64,000 bases of DNA from Novosphingobium sp. 18050 (GTDB lineage Bacteria; Pseudomonadota; Alphaproteobacteria; Sphingomonadales; Sphingomonadaceae), in NCBI RefSeq assembly GCF_902706195.1, contig NZ_CACSJO010000013.1, forward strand, positions 78,881 to 142,880, given 5' to 3'. A program made the translations under genes and the position numbers. Under the pieces are notes generated by a model. The model saw only the letters and a program-made list of their open reading frames with translations, ran no database searches and was not told the DNA's origin. Shown piece by piece: positions 44,063-55,211 of the stretch (its first letter is position 1; each line of letters opens with the position of its first letter).

Positions 44063-44509
44063 TTGTCGAGAAGCTGGATTTACCTTTTTGCAATCGCGAC
44101 CGTAGCCCCCGTTCCGGCGATTGCGCAGACGGCTTCCGCAGGGCCCGCCGATGCGGACCGGGCACTTGCCGAAAAGATGTTGGGCGCCGGCGGTCGGATA
44201 ACCCCGGACAAGACGCGCAACAAATGCGCCAACCCCACGCGCCAGAACGAAATCGTGGTCTGCGCGCCGGATCAGGACCAGTTCCGGATGCCGTCCACGG
44301 CTGAATCCGACCCCACGTCGCAGCAGGCGCTCGACGATGGCAGGCTGCATACCCCCGACGTTGCCGGTGGCGGCATCTTCAAGGGCAAGGCTACGGCCAC
44401 GTTCGGCTCGGTGGAGCAGCCCTACATCATCGACCTGTCGACGATCCCGATGGCCCCGGCGGGTTCGGACGCGGACAAGATCGCCAAGGGCGAAATCCGG
44501 GCTCCCTGA
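44063..44509 (+). CDS. Small secreted protein of unknown function
   Basis: 148 residues from TTG 44063 with AGAGGA upstream. Signal peptide MSRSWIYLFAIATVAPVPAI with cleavage probably after AQA or IAQ. The mature part has two cysteines (NKCANPT and VVCAPDQDQFRMPS) in a CxxP/CAP-like layout, then STIPMAPAGSDADKIAKGEI. This matches a type of conserved sphingomonad exported protein of unknown role; no family name can be given. It is convergent with hom. Confidence 0.75.
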   Translation: MSRSWIYLFAIATVAPVPAIAQTASAGPADADRALAEKMLGAGGRITPDKTRNKCANPTRQNEIVVCAPDQDQFRMPSTAESDPTSQQALDDGRLHTPDVAGGGIFKGKATATFGSVEQPYIIDLSTIPMAPAGSDADKIAKGEIRAP

Positions 44510-44521
44510 TTACGGGCCTTT

Positions 44522-44551
44522 CCTGTCCTCCCCGCAGGTGGGGAGGACAGG
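44522..44551. terminator. Bidirectional hairpin between the secreted-protein gene and hom
   Basis: CCTGTCCTCCCC (44522-44533) pairs perfectly with GGGGAGGACAGG (44540-44551), 6-base loop, between convergent gene ends. Confidence 0.75.
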
Positions 44552-44560
44552 CTCAAGTCC

Positions 44561-45868
44561 TCAGGCGCCGATGATCTGCATCACCAGCGGCCGTCCGGCT
44601 AGGCTGTCGGACCCGTCAAGGATGCGCATGGCCTCGGTGACGGCGCTTTCGGGGCCTGGGTGCGTGACGACGGCGAGGATCACTTCGCCGTCCTGGTCCG
44701 GGTCGCCCTTCTGGATCAGGCTCTCGATCGAAACGCCCGCATCGCGCATGGCGGCAGTGATATCCGCGAGCACGCCCGGACGGTCGGGCACGGTGAAGCG
44801 GATGTACGAACTGCCCATGCGGTGACCGGACGAAGCCGGCTCCATCGCTTCCAGTTCGGCGGCAGGCATCGCGAACGCGGGGCCCTTCTCGCCTTTGGCG
44901 ATGTCGATGATGTCGGCAACGACCGCGCTGGCGGTCGGCCCGTCACCGGCGCCGGCGCCCTGGAACAGCAGGCGGCCCATGAAATTGCCCTCGGCGACGA
45001 CCGCGTTGGTCGCTCCGTCGACATGGGCAAGCGGGTGGTCGATCGGTACCAGATGCGGACGCACGCGCTGGAACAGGCGAGGGCTGCCATTGGAGCCATC
45101 GATCCCGGCCATGCCGATCAGGCGGATGACGTAGCCCAGTGCGCGGGCCTGCTCGATGTCGGCGGCCTTCACGCGGCTGATGCCCATCGTCTCTACCGCA
45201 TCGAAGCGCAGGCGCGTTCCGAAGGCGATGGCAGCAAGGATCGACAGCTTGTGGGCCGCGTCGATTCCCTCGATGTCGAAGGTCGGGTCGGCCTCGGCAT
45301 AGCCCATGCGCTGCGCATCGGCGAGCACATCTGCGAAATCGCGGCCCGTGTCCTCCATGGTGGAGAGGATGTAGTTGCAGGTGCCGTTGAGAATTCCGTA
45401 GACCCGCTCAATGGCATTGGCGGCCGCGCCTTCGCTCAGCCCCTTGATGACAGGGATGCCGCCGGCCACTGCCGCCTCAAATTTGAGCGCGACGCCGGCT
45501 GCCTCGGCCGCAGCGGCGAGTTCCAGCCCGTGGTGTGCGATCATCGCCTTGTTGGCGGTGACCAGGCCCTTGCCGCCCGCAATCGCATTGCGGGCCAGCG
45601 CCAGAGCCGGGCCATCAGAGCCGCCGACCATCTCCACCACCACGTCGACATCGGCGCGTGCGGCGAGGGCGGCAGTGTCGTCCTCCCAGTCGTAGCGCGA
45701 GAGGTCGACGCCGCGATCCTTGGTGCGGTCGCGCGCGCTGACCGCCGCGATGCGGATCGGACGGCGGGCGCGGCGGGCAATCAGCTCCGCGTTGGTCTCG
45801 ATGAGGCGGACTACGCCACTGCCGACGGTTCCCAGTCCGGCAAGCGCGATATTGAGCGGTTCGACCAT
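44561..45868 (-). CDS. hom: Homoserine dehydrogenase
   Basis: 435 residues from ATG 45868, with AAAGGAG seven bases upstream. NAD-binding fold IALAGLGTVGSGVVRLI (6-22), catalytic-domain signatures VTANKAMIA, GGIPVIKGLSEG, GILNGTCNYILSTMEDTG and the DPTFDIEGIDAAHKLSILA loop with its catalytic Lys. The C-terminal ACT domain (about 350-430, SYIRFTVPDRPGVLADITAA) allows feedback inhibition by threonine. It makes homoserine for threonine and methionine. Confidence 0.97.
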   Translation of the reverse strand: MVEPLNIALAGLGTVGSGVVRLIETNAELIARRARRPIRIAAVSARDRTKDRGVDLSRYDWEDDTAALAARADVDVVVEMVGGSDGPALALARNAIAGGKGLVTANKAMIAHHGLELAAAAEAAGVALKFEAAVAGGIPVIKGLSEGAAANAIERVYGILNGTCNYILSTMEDTGRDFADVLADAQRMGYAEADPTFDIEGIDAAHKLSILAAIAFGTRLRFDAVETMGISRVKAADIEQARALGYVIRLIGMAGIDGSNGSPRLFQRVRPHLVPIDHPLAHVDGATNAVVAEGNFMGRLLFQGAGAGDGPTASAVVADIIDIAKGEKGPAFAMPAAELEAMEPASSGHRMGSSYIRFTVPDRPGVLADITAAMRDAGVSIESLIQKGDPDQDGEVILAVVTHPGPESAVTEAMRILDGSDSLAGRPLVMQIIGA

Positions 45869-45934
45869 GCAAGCTCCTTTTCGGGAGCGCGCCGTAAGCC
45901 AGGCTGGCGGGAATTTCCAGCGCCTTGGATGTAG

Positions 45935-45965
45935 GCGGTGTCCCGGACCTCGCCCGGGACACCGC
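45935..45965 (-). terminator. Hairpin after the secreted-protein gene 45969-46826
   Basis: GCGGTGTCCCGG (45935-45946) and CCGGGACACCGC (45954-45965) form a 12-bp stem with a 7-base loop, starting 3 bases past the stop. There is no strong T-run. Confidence 0.65.
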
Positions 45966-45968
45966 AAC

Positions 45969-46826
45969 TCAGCGCAAGGTGCGGCTGCACACGCCAAGGT
46001 CGCCCAGTACCATGCGGTAGTCGGACAGCGCCTGCTGCTGCTCGGCATAGCTGCCCGAGATGTTGGCGCGGGCAGGGGGCAGGTTGGGCAGGAAGCAAGC
46101 CAGACGATACCATTCGAGAGTATCGCGCGGGGGCGGGTGGCCGACGTCGGCCACCAGTTCGGAGAACGAGACACCCCATACCGGCGCCGCGCCCGGCTCG
46201 TGGCGGACGGTGATCGAAGCGGCCGAATTGTCCTTGGTGTTGAAGAATATCTGCGTCTCGCCCTGTCCGGCAAGGTTGCCCGGCACATAGAGGAGTTCGC
46301 GCACGCCGGTGATCCGAGCGGGCGCGTCGGGCGAAACCAGCTCCCCCAGAATCGCGCGCAGCCGCGCTTCGCCGCGGACGGTCCAGACCTGCTGCGCGGT
46401 CGGGGTGACCAACTGCAGCTCGCCGGGCCGGCCCGGCACCGCGCGGGCAAACAGGAACACGTCCTGCTTTTTGAGCTTGGCCGGTTTGCCACGCGCATCG
46501 AGGGGCAGGTCAACAAGGTAGCTAACCGATTCGCCAAGCGGCGCTTTCCCGGTCAGCAGGGCCTTGGTGTTTGCCTGGATGTAGAAGCGGCCATGACCCG
46601 GTGTGAGGCCCGGCGCGCGGGCATCGTCGACCCGGACCATCTTGGCGACCTGCGCCTGCACTACAAGACCTGCCGAATCAGCAAGGTCCGCCACATCGGC
46701 GTAAGTCACCTCCTCGGGCGCCGTAGAAAGCCCTCCGGAAGCCGCCTGGGCGCTCGCCGCAAGGGGAGCAAGCGCCAGATAGGCACCGGCGAGAAGCCCT
46801 GCAAGGTGTTGCGATTTGAACGACAT
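45969..46826 (-). CDS. Conserved secreted protein of unknown function
   Basis: 285 residues with a signal peptide (MSFKSQHLAGLLAGAYLALA, cleavage after ASAQA). The mature protein is beta-rich: VVQAQVAKMVRVDDARAPGL, GHGRFYIQANTKALL, KKQDVFLFARAVPGRPGELQ, then a helical end with CFLPNLPPARANISGSYAEQ. No enzymatic motif is visible. It looks like a periplasmic protein typical of sphingomonads; the function is not known. Confidence 0.75.
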   Translation of the reverse strand: MSFKSQHLAGLLAGAYLALAPLAASAQAASGGLSTAPEEVTYADVADLADSAGLVVQAQVAKMVRVDDARAPGLTPGHGRFYIQANTKALLTGKAPLGESVSYLVDLPLDARGKPAKLKKQDVFLFARAVPGRPGELQLVTPTAQQVWTVRGEARLRAILGELVSPDAPARITGVRELLYVPGNLAGQGETQIFFNTKDNSAASITVRHEPGAAPVWGVSFSELVADVGHPPPRDTLEWYRLACFLPNLPPARANISGSYAEQQQALSDYRMVLGDLGVCSRTLR

Positions 46827-47205
46827 GAGGGATAAACTCCGTGGAAATGCGATTTCTTATAACCGTAGTGCGGGCTGTGCACAAAATTGCACTGGATCAA
46901 ATTCCCCTAACGCGGCATGAATTGTGCGTTAACCCCTGCCACGGCGATAAGGCGTTGCGCAGGGGAGGCTTCAACGTTAAGAAGCCTGCAAAATGGGGCA
47001 AAAATACTAAAAAATGTCCCGCGGTTCGTCTTCCCGTCGGGTTCGTTCACGGGAAGGTAGACTGTCAGCCGTCAGGGTGGGTAATTGTAATTTCGTCATG
47101 GGTTCCTCCCTCCGGGGGAAGCCATGGACGCCCTTGGACACGTCTTGTCGGGATTGGTTCCTGTCAGAAACGGTCCGGGGCTTGGTAATGGAGTGATGCG
47201 TCTGA
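46827..47205. other. Divergent region upstream of tonB
   Basis: 379 bases without a credible gene. It must hold promoters for tonB (+) and the secreted-protein gene (-). The AT-rich part near 46985-47030 (TGCAAAATGGGGCAAAAATA) is the likeliest promoter area. No Fur-box-like palindrome was convincing. Confidence 0.5.
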
Positions 47206-47871
47206 ATGGCTTACGCTGACCAGCAAATGAGCACCAACAAGATTGTTGCTCTTGTCATTGTCGCCTTGATCCACGTCTTCGTCGGCTATGCGCTTGTCAC
47301 CGGCTTGGCCTACAAGGCGGCGCAACAGGTCATCAAGAAGGTGACCACCGTGGACATCAAGGAAGATAAACCCAAGGAAGAGGAGCCGCCGCCGCCTCCG
47401 CCTGAACAACCCGATACGCCGCCGCCGCCCATCGTGGCGCCGCCGCCGCCTATCAATATTGCTCCGGCTCCGCCTCAGGTGGTGACGGTGCAGACTCCGC
47501 CGCCGGCACCGCCGCCGATGATCCAGACTGCGCCGCCGATTCAGGCTGCTCCTCCGCCTCCTCCCGGACCTTCGAAGGCCCGCGGTGTAAGGCCGAAGGG
47601 TCAGGCTGGCTGGGCTGGTCGCATCCAGTCGAACTACCCGACCCGGGCTGCGCGTGAAGAGCGCGAAGGCCGAGTGGGCGTTCGTGTCCAGATCGGTGCG
47701 GACGGTCGTGTCAGCGCGTGCTCGGTATCGAGTTCCAGTGGCAGCCCCGACCTCGATGAGGCGGCTTGCGACGGTATGACGCGTTATGCGCGTTTCGACC
47801 CGGCGCTTGACGACGGCGGCAATCCGATTTCGTCGAATTATTCGACGGCAATCGTTTACAAGCTCAACTAA
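47206..47871 (+). CDS. tonB: TonB-family energy transducer
   Basis: 221 residues (an ATG at 47227 is a possible later start). The N-terminal membrane anchor is KIVALVIVALIHVFVGYALV, then a proline-rich periplasmic spanner (about 60-125, repeated PPPP blocks) and a C-terminal TonB domain (150-221: RIQSNYPTRAAREEREGRVG, IVYKLN at the end). It couples the proton-motive force to outer-membrane receptors with the following ExbB and two ExbD proteins. Sphingomonads have many TonB-dependent receptors, which fits a dedicated operon. Confidence 0.93.
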   Translation: MAYADQQMSTNKIVALVIVALIHVFVGYALVTGLAYKAAQQVIKKVTTVDIKEDKPKEEEPPPPPPEQPDTPPPPIVAPPPPINIAPAPPQVVTVQTPPPAPPPMIQTAPPIQAAPPPPPGPSKARGVRPKGQAGWAGRIQSNYPTRAAREEREGRVGVRVQIGADGRVSACSVSSSSGSPDLDEAACDGMTRYARFDPALDDGGNPISSNYSTAIVYKLN

Positions 47872-47942
47872 CTCCAAGGCTGGTCCGGACGGCACCTTTT
47901 GGTCCTGACCTACTCCTGCATTCTTCTTGAGAGGTATATCGC

Positions 47943-48707
47943 ATGCTTATCGTTGACATCCTTGCCGCCGGTGCGGGCGCGCCGCAGAACAAGTTCGGCT
48001 TCATGGAAGCCCTCGAACAGGGCGGTTTCATCGCCTACGCGACCGTGATCATCCTGGGCATCATGTCCTTCGGTTCGTTCTACATCCTGTTCACCAAGTG
48101 GTTCGAACAGTCGAAGATCCTGCGCCAGTTCAACACCATCCGCACGACCTTCTGGAAGGCGCCGACCCTGCGCGAAGGCGCTGCCAAGCTCGACAAGAAC
48201 AGCGCCTGGCGCCAGCTCGTCGACGACGGCCTCGCCGCTGAAGACCAGCACGCCAAGATGACCGATTCGCTCGAAGCACACGACTGGCTGCACGGCTCGC
48301 TCGCTCGCTCGGAAGCAACCGTCAACTCGCGCCTTGCTGGTGGCCTGCCGTTCCTCGCCACCGTTGGTGCGACGTCGCCGTTCATCGGTCTGTTCGGTAC
48401 CGTCGTCGGCATCTACCGCGCTCTGATCGCCATCGGCCTCGCCGGTTCGGCATCGATCGACAAGGTCGCAGGCCCGGTCGGTGAAGCACTGATCATGACC
48501 GCTCTCGGTCTGCTCGTCGCGGTTCCCGCGGTGCTCGCCTACAACTACCTGCAGAGCCGCAACAAGCGCATCGCCGAACTGCTGACCGGTTTCTCGAACG
48601 ACGTTCTCGCGAACATCACTTCGAAGGGCGCCGTGAAGCCCATCACCGGTTCCGCACCCGTGAAGCCCGTCGCTCCCAAGCCGGCTGCCGCTCCCGCCAA
48701 GTCGTAA
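47943..48707 (+). CDS. exbB: ExbB/TolQ-type proton channel protein
   Basis: 254 residues. MotA/TolQ/ExbB domain with membrane helices near 30-55 (GGFIAYATVIILGIMSFGSF), 140-165 (LAGGLPFLATVGATSPFIGL) and 185-210 (EALIMTALGLLVAVPAVLAY). The GTVVGIYRALIAIG loop is diagnostic. The protein forms the stator of the TonB complex. It ends with a Pro/Ala/Lys tail. Confidence 0.95.
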   Translation: MLIVDILAAGAGAPQNKFGFMEALEQGGFIAYATVIILGIMSFGSFYILFTKWFEQSKILRQFNTIRTTFWKAPTLREGAAKLDKNSAWRQLVDDGLAAEDQHAKMTDSLEAHDWLHGSLARSEATVNSRLAGGLPFLATVGATSPFIGLFGTVVGIYRALIAIGLAGSASIDKVAGPVGEALIMTALGLLVAVPAVLAYNYLQSRNKRIAELLTGFSNDVLANITSKGAVKPITGSAPVKPVAPKPAAAPAKS

Positions 48708-48827
48708 GGAGCACGGGAAGCGGACCGGCCCTCCCGGTCCGCCCCCGTACGGGGAAATCGGCGGCGGTACGATGCATGCGAATGCCGTCGCCGGCCCCCA
48801 AGGCAACGCAAGGATTAGGATAAGACT

Positions 48828-49361
48828 ATGGCGATATCCACGGGCGGAGGCGGTGCAGACGCACCGATGTCCGACATCAACACGACGCCGCTCGTCGACG
48901 TCATGTTGGTGCTTCTGATCATCTTCCTGATTGCGGTTCCGGTCGCGATCCAGACGATCGAGAAGCTGCGCATTCCCGTCGTCGAAGCAGTCGAATCGAA
49001 GGACAAGGTCGAAAACCTTCTCCTCACCGTCTCGACCACCGACAGCGGCGGCCGTACGGCCGGAGAGCCCGGTTACCAGGGCGCCTCGCGCGGCGGCGAA
49101 TGCCGTATCTACTTCAACAACGTCACTCCGGTTACCTCGGAAGAACTGCGCGACCAGGCTTTCAAGCGTCTCGATGCAATCGTGAAGCGTGAAGGTGGCC
49201 CGCAGGCCCTCATGGCAAACCCGGAGCTCATCCCGCAGGTCCACATCCGCGGTGACGTCCAGGCTCCCTGGCGTTGCGTGGCAGGTGCGATCTACAACGT
49301 TCAGGTCTCGGGTTACCCGACGGTTGGCTTCATCACCAACCCCGTCGACCCGAACGGCTGA
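48828..49361 (+). CDS. exbD: ExbD/TolR-type protein, first copy
   Basis: 177 residues. The N-terminal motif DINTTPLVDVMLVLLIIFLI (16-35) carries the membrane Asp needed for proton flow. The periplasmic part is longer than usual (inserted SGGRTAGEPGYQGASRGGEC). Together with the second copy it makes a two-ExbD arrangement, common in sphingomonads and xanthomonads. Confidence 0.94.
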   Translation: MAISTGGGGADAPMSDINTTPLVDVMLVLLIIFLIAVPVAIQTIEKLRIPVVEAVESKDKVENLLLTVSTTDSGGRTAGEPGYQGASRGGECRIYFNNVTPVTSEELRDQAFKRLDAIVKREGGPQALMANPELIPQVHIRGDVQAPWRCVAGAIYNVQVSGYPTVGFITNPVDPNG

Positions 49362-49388
49362 CGTAGGCAGGAACAGGAGTAACTTTCC

Positions 49389-49823
49389 ATGGCAATGTCA
49401 GCGGGCAAAGATGATGGCGCCCCGATGATGGACATGAACACGACGCCGTTGATCGACGTCATGCTCGTGCTCCTCATCATGTTCATCATCACCATCCCGG
49501 TTGCGACCCACTCGATCGATATCGATCTTCCGGTCGCAACTCCTCCGACGGACACACCGCCGCCGATCGATCCGATCAAGAACAAGATCGTCCTGACCCA
49601 GGACAGCAAGATCTTGTGGAACGGCGTGCAGATCGACCAGAACGGTCTGGTCAACTCGCTGCAGGCTACCACACGTATGGCCACTGAGCCGGAACTTCAG
49701 TTCCAGCCGGAACCGGAAGCCAGCTATGAGCTGTCTGCCCAGGTCCTGCAGGTGATCAAGGCGGCAAATGTCACGAAGTTCGGCTTCGTGGGCAACGAAC
49801 AGTTCGCGAACTTCGGCAAGTAA
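49389..49823 (+). CDS. exbD: ExbD/TolR-type protein, second copy
   Basis: 144 residues, beginning 27 bases after the first copy. The DMNTTPLIDVMLVLLIMFII core (13-32) matches its neighbour closely, including the membrane Asp, but the periplasmic half differs (VATPPTDTPPPIDPIKNKIV and FGFVGNEQFANFGK). The two may form a heteromeric complex with ExbB. A clear terminator follows. Confidence 0.94.
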   Translation: MAMSAGKDDGAPMMDMNTTPLIDVMLVLLIMFIITIPVATHSIDIDLPVATPPTDTPPPIDPIKNKIVLTQDSKILWNGVQIDQNGLVNSLQATTRMATEPELQFQPEPEASYELSAQVLQVIKAANVTKFGFVGNEQFANFGK

Positions 49824-49869
49824 GCCAAAGCTTCGAAGACTGGTCCCGCAAGGGGCACCCAAAAGGGGC

Positions 49870-49890
49870 GGAGCGATCCGCTCCTTTTTT
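49870..49890 (+). terminator. Terminator of the tonB-exbB-exbD-exbD operon
   Basis: GGAGCG (49870-49875), loop ATC, CGCTCC (49879-49884), then T6. It is 46 bases past the last stop and is a typical rho-independent signal. Confidence 0.85.
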
Positions 49891-50000
49891 GTGTGTCCTG
49901 TCCGCGCAGCTATCAAATTGCGAAGCGGAAATCTGGAGCAGGCCAATATCGGCGCCGCAGGCCGACATTATTGGGGGGGGCAGCGGGCTGTTTCCCAGCT

Positions 50001-52451
50001 TCAACTCTCTTCCAAATCTACCCGCATAGCGACGGAAGCCAGACTCTCCGCCTCGAACAACAGGTCGTCATCCGCTGCCCCGGAGGGCATGCTTTCCCTT
50101 CCGATCATCGATAGCGCCGGGACCGACAGCGGGCTGATCCGCTCCAGCACGACATGGTCCACCTCGCGCGCCGCCCTGTCGAGAACGTCGGCAACGCGCG
50201 CCACATCGGTCATACGTGCGCGGGCATCGGCCCATGCCGCTTCGATCAAGAGGTGGTCCGGCTCGTACTTGCGCAGGACATCGTAGATAAGGTCGGTCGA
50301 GAACGTGACCTGCCGCCCCGACTTCCGTTTCCCCGGTTGCTGCCGCTCGACGAGGCCGGAAATCACCGCCACCTCGCGAAAGGCGCGGCGCAGGAGGTAG
50401 GACTGCTGGACCCAGTCGACGAATTCGTGCGTCAGGATATCGGGCGAAAGCAGCGTCGCCGGGTCCTCCACGGCCTTCAGCCCCCAGACGACCAGAGTAT
50501 AATCGGTGGCGACGAAGCCGAGCGGACCCAGGCCTCGATCTTCCATGCGCCGGGTGATGAGCATTCCCAGCGACTGGTTCGCGTTCCACCCTTCGAACGT
50601 ATAGTAGCTGGTATAGGCGAGGCCCCTGTGCGGAAAGCTCTCCACAAGCAGCCGGCCGGGTGCAGGCAGGTGCGAGCGCCAATCCTGCACTTCTAGCCAT
50701 TCGCGCACGTCGTCGGGGAAGCGTGCCCAGCCCGCACGATCGGACAGCATGGAGCGAACCCGGTCGGCCAGATGGGTCGAGATCGGCATCCGCTGCCCCG
50801 AGTAACTGGGGATCGTCGCCGATCGCTTTGCTGCGCGCACGATCAGTTCCAGATCCTTCAGCGATTCGACCTCAAGGTCCATGCCAGCGAACCGAAACGT
50901 ATCGCCCGGCTCCAGGCTGGCGCCGAACCCCTCTTCAACCCGGCCTAGCGAGCGGCCATTGCGGAAGCGCACATCAAGCATCTCGGCATCGACGATGATC
51001 CCGGCGTTCAGGCGGTGCCGTGCTGCATGCTCGGGGTGGGTCAGCCGCCAGGTCCCGTCCTTCTCCCGCACGATGCGGCGGAAGCGGTCGTAGGAGCGCA
51101 GCGCGTAGCCACCCGTTGCAACGAATTCCAGCACGCGCGTAAACAGTGCCCCGTCTACCCAGGCATAGGCGAGCGAGGAGCGCACCTCGGCAAGGAGCGC
51201 CTCTTCCCGGAACGGGCCCGAGCAGGCCACCGCCATGACGTGCTGTGCCAATACATCGAGGCCGCCGGGGCGGAACGGGTCGCCATCGCGCTGCCCCTGC
51301 CGCACCGCTTCCTGTGCGGCGAAGGCTTCCAGAAATTCGAAGCGGTTCCCCGGCACCAGCATGGCCTTGCTGGGCTGGTCGAGCCGGTGGTTGGCGCGGC
51401 CGATCCGCTGAAGCAGCCGCGACGAGCCCTTGGGCGCGCCCATCTGTACGACCAGATCGATGTCCCCCCAGTCGATGCCAAGGTCGAGGCTGGCGGTACA
51501 GACCAGCGCCCGCAGCTTACCCTCCGCCATCGCGCCCTCGACTTTAGCCCTGGCCTCGCGTGAGAGAGAGCCGTGGTGAATGCCGATGGGCAGGTTGCCC
51601 TCGTTCGCGTCCCACAGTTCCTGGAAGATGTATTCGGCCAGAAAGCGTGTGTTGGTGAAAACCAGCGTTGTTCGATGGGCGCGAATCTGTTCGATCAGCT
51701 GGGGGATCGCCCAGGTTGCGGCATGGCCACTCCACGGAATGCGTTCCTCTTGCGGGAGCAGGATTTCGACCTGCGGATCGGCGCCGGGCTCACCTGCAAC
51801 CAGTTCCACGCTGTCGATCTCGCCCCAGGGCGCCAGCCATCCGCGATACTCGTCCGGATCGGCCAGCGTCGCCGAAAGAGCGGCCCGCTGGAGGGCCGGG
51901 TTGATCGCCTGTAGCCGCGTTAGCGCCAAGGCCAGCAAATCGCCGCGCTTCCCGGTGGCAAAGGCATGGACTTCGTCGACCACCACGCGCTGGAGGCTCG
52001 CGAACAGTTCCGGCGCTTCGGGATAGCTGAGTAGGAGCGAAAGCGATTCGGGAGTGGTTAGCAGCACATGCGGAGGCCGCGCGCGCTGCCGGGCCTTACG
52101 GTCGGACGAAGTGTCTCCGCTGCGGGTCTCGACCCGAATGGGCAGGCCCAGTTCCTCTATCGGCGTGAGGAGATTACGCTGCACGTCGGTCGCCAGCGCC
52201 TTGAGCGGCGAGACATAGAGTGTGTGCAAACCCTCAGGCGCCTTCGCCCCGCCCAGCCGTGAAGGGCAGAACGCGGCAAGCGTGGGCAGGAATCCTGCAA
52301 GCGTCTTGCCCGCGCCGGTATCGGCGACCAGCAGGGCATGATGGCCTCGGTCGGCGGCGGCGAGCATCTCGTGCTGGTGCCGGCGTACCCGCCAGCCGCG
52401 CGCGCTGAACCAGTCGGCGATCTCTTGTGGGACAAGACCCGGCTGGTTCAT
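50001..52451 (-). CDS. Ligase-associated DEXH-box helicase (Lhr-like)
   Basis: 816 residues. Walker A TGAGKT at 45-50, TTPESLSLLL, the DEVH box at 159-162 (VVVDEVHAFATGKRGDLLAL), LSATLADPDEY, and the helicase C signature LLQRIGRANHRLD. The C-terminal domain is Lhr-type. This subfamily is usually next to an ATP-dependent DNA ligase and a nuclease and acts in DNA damage repair; those neighbours are not in the window. A dispersed repeat lies upstream. Confidence 0.92.
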   Translation of the reverse strand: MNQPGLVPQEIADWFSARGWRVRRHQHEMLAAADRGHHALLVADTGAGKTLAGFLPTLAAFCPSRLGGAKAPEGLHTLYVSPLKALATDVQRNLLTPIEELGLPIRVETRSGDTSSDRKARQRARPPHVLLTTPESLSLLLSYPEAPELFASLQRVVVDEVHAFATGKRGDLLALALTRLQAINPALQRAALSATLADPDEYRGWLAPWGEIDSVELVAGEPGADPQVEILLPQEERIPWSGHAATWAIPQLIEQIRAHRTTLVFTNTRFLAEYIFQELWDANEGNLPIGIHHGSLSREARAKVEGAMAEGKLRALVCTASLDLGIDWGDIDLVVQMGAPKGSSRLLQRIGRANHRLDQPSKAMLVPGNRFEFLEAFAAQEAVRQGQRDGDPFRPGGLDVLAQHVMAVACSGPFREEALLAEVRSSLAYAWVDGALFTRVLEFVATGGYALRSYDRFRRIVREKDGTWRLTHPEHAARHRLNAGIIVDAEMLDVRFRNGRSLGRVEEGFGASLEPGDTFRFAGMDLEVESLKDLELIVRAAKRSATIPSYSGQRMPISTHLADRVRSMLSDRAGWARFPDDVREWLEVQDWRSHLPAPGRLLVESFPHRGLAYTSYYTFEGWNANQSLGMLITRRMEDRGLGPLGFVATDYTLVVWGLKAVEDPATLLSPDILTHEFVDWVQQSYLLRRAFREVAVISGLVERQQPGKRKSGRQVTFSTDLIYDVLRKYEPDHLLIEAAWADARARMTDVARVADVLDRAAREVDHVVLERISPLSVPALSMIGRESMPSGAADDDLLFEAESLASVAMRVDLEES

Positions 52452-52545
52452 GCGGGGCGCGTTACGTTGGGCATGTGGGGGAGCATATCGGCACGTATCG
52501 GGAAAAGCACCGCTGTCGCGCAGGTTGCGTGAAGAGTTTGAAGGG

Positions 52546-52717
52546 AAGACCGGGGGCCATCGCCCCAGACCCCTTTAATGTCGTCGCCGCGCGCGCAGCA
52601 TCCCTGGGCGCTCACTGCGCCGCAGGCTATAACGTCTCCCGGCTCTCCATGGACGCAAAACGAAACTTCGCGCGTGACCTCGAGGGTAAAGGGGTCTGGG
52701 GCGATGGCCCCAGGTCT
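52546..52717 (-). repeat. Dispersed palindrome-ended repeat, copy 2
   Basis: Ends GGGGCCATCGCCCCAGACCC and its reverse complement; its reverse complement matches copy 1 (33186-33352) throughout, including GAGGTCACGCG, CGGGAGAC and ATAGCCT. It lies in the 332-bp gap (52452-52783) between the divergent helicase gene and prfC. No gene is present in the gap. Confidence 0.75.
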
Positions 52718-52783
52718 TCATCCAGGCCTACCCCTTCATCTTCCCCTGTTGCTACCCGCCCCGCGGCCAACTAAAGCGCGGCG

Positions 52784-54322
<1,539 letters not shown>

Positions 54323-54404
54323 ACGGCACCCGGGCGTCCGTGAGGGGAACCTGACTGGGCGCTGGTGGATTGCTAAAGCTATCCATTCAGCGGGATATTC
54401 AGCG

Positions 54405-55109
54405 TTGCAGATCAAGTTCGCCAGCTACAACATTCACAAGGCGGTCGGCCTGGATCGGCGGCGCGATCCTGAGCGCATCCTGACGGTGCTGCGCGAGATC
54501 GACGCCGACGTAGTCGCCTTGCAGGAAGTTGATCGCCGTTATGGCCGCCGAATGGCAGTCCTGCCGCTCGATGTCATCCACTCAGGCACCGACTATGTCC
54601 CCGTGCCCCTCTCGATGAAGCCGGACAGCCTTGGCTGGCACGGCAACGCCCTGCTGGTGCGCAAGGGGATCGAACTGGTCGAGGCGGCGCCGGTGCCGCT
54701 TCCGGTACTGGAGCCGCGCGGCGCGATCCGCGCCGACCTCCGTATCGAGGGACGGCGGCTGCGGGTCGTCGGCATGCACCTCGACCTTTCCGGCCTGCGC
54801 CGTCGGCATCAGGTGCGAAGTGTACTGTCGCACTGCACCGGCTGCGGCGAGCATGTGCCGACGGTGATGATGGGCGATCTCAACGAATGGGCACAGCGCG
54901 GCGGCTGTCTGCGCGAATTCGACGAAAGCTGGCGGGTATTGGCGCCCGGCCGAAGTTTCCCCTCGCGCCGGCCGATGGCCCTGCTCGACCGGATCATTGT
55001 ATCCAGGGAGTGGGAAGTCCTGGGAACTCAGGTTCACCACAGCCCTTTATCGGCGGTAGGGTCCGACCATCTGCCGGTTGTTGCCTCGCTGAACATGCCT
55101 AAAATTTAG
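54405..55109 (+). CDS. Endonuclease/exonuclease/phosphatase family protein
   Basis: 234 residues from TTG 54405. EEP-family motifs are YNIHKAVG with the Asn (8-15), VALQEVDRR (Glu metal ligand), the GMHLDLSG His, MMGDLNEW (Asp and Asn) and the catalytic GSDHLPVVA near the end. These Mg-dependent enzymes cleave nucleic acids or phospholipids; the target is unknown. No signal peptide, so it acts in the cytoplasm. It lies 82 bases after prfC. Confidence 0.87.
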   Translation: MQIKFASYNIHKAVGLDRRRDPERILTVLREIDADVVALQEVDRRYGRRMAVLPLDVIHSGTDYVPVPLSMKPDSLGWHGNALLVRKGIELVEAAPVPLPVLEPRGAIRADLRIEGRRLRVVGMHLDLSGLRRRHQVRSVLSHCTGCGEHVPTVMMGDLNEWAQRGGCLREFDESWRVLAPGRSFPSRRPMALLDRIIVSREWEVLGTQVHHSPLSAVGSDHLPVVASLNMPKI

Positions 55110-55191
55110 GCAACTGCTCACGAATCGGGCGACGTTACGTGCGTTTCCTGGGTTCGTCGGTGAGCGCTTCGCTTGAATCGTCATCAAATCT

Positions 55192-55211
55192 TGCCAATTG
55201 GTAAATTGGCA
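55192..55211. promoter_or_regulatory. 8-bp inverted repeat over the glnK sigma-54 -24 element
   Basis: TGCCAATT (55192-55199) and AATTGGCA (55204-55211) form a perfect 8-bp inverted repeat separated by GGTA. The right arm overlaps the -24 TGGCAC box, so a bound protein should block sigma-54 polymerase. It does not match an NtrC enhancer site. Confidence 0.55.
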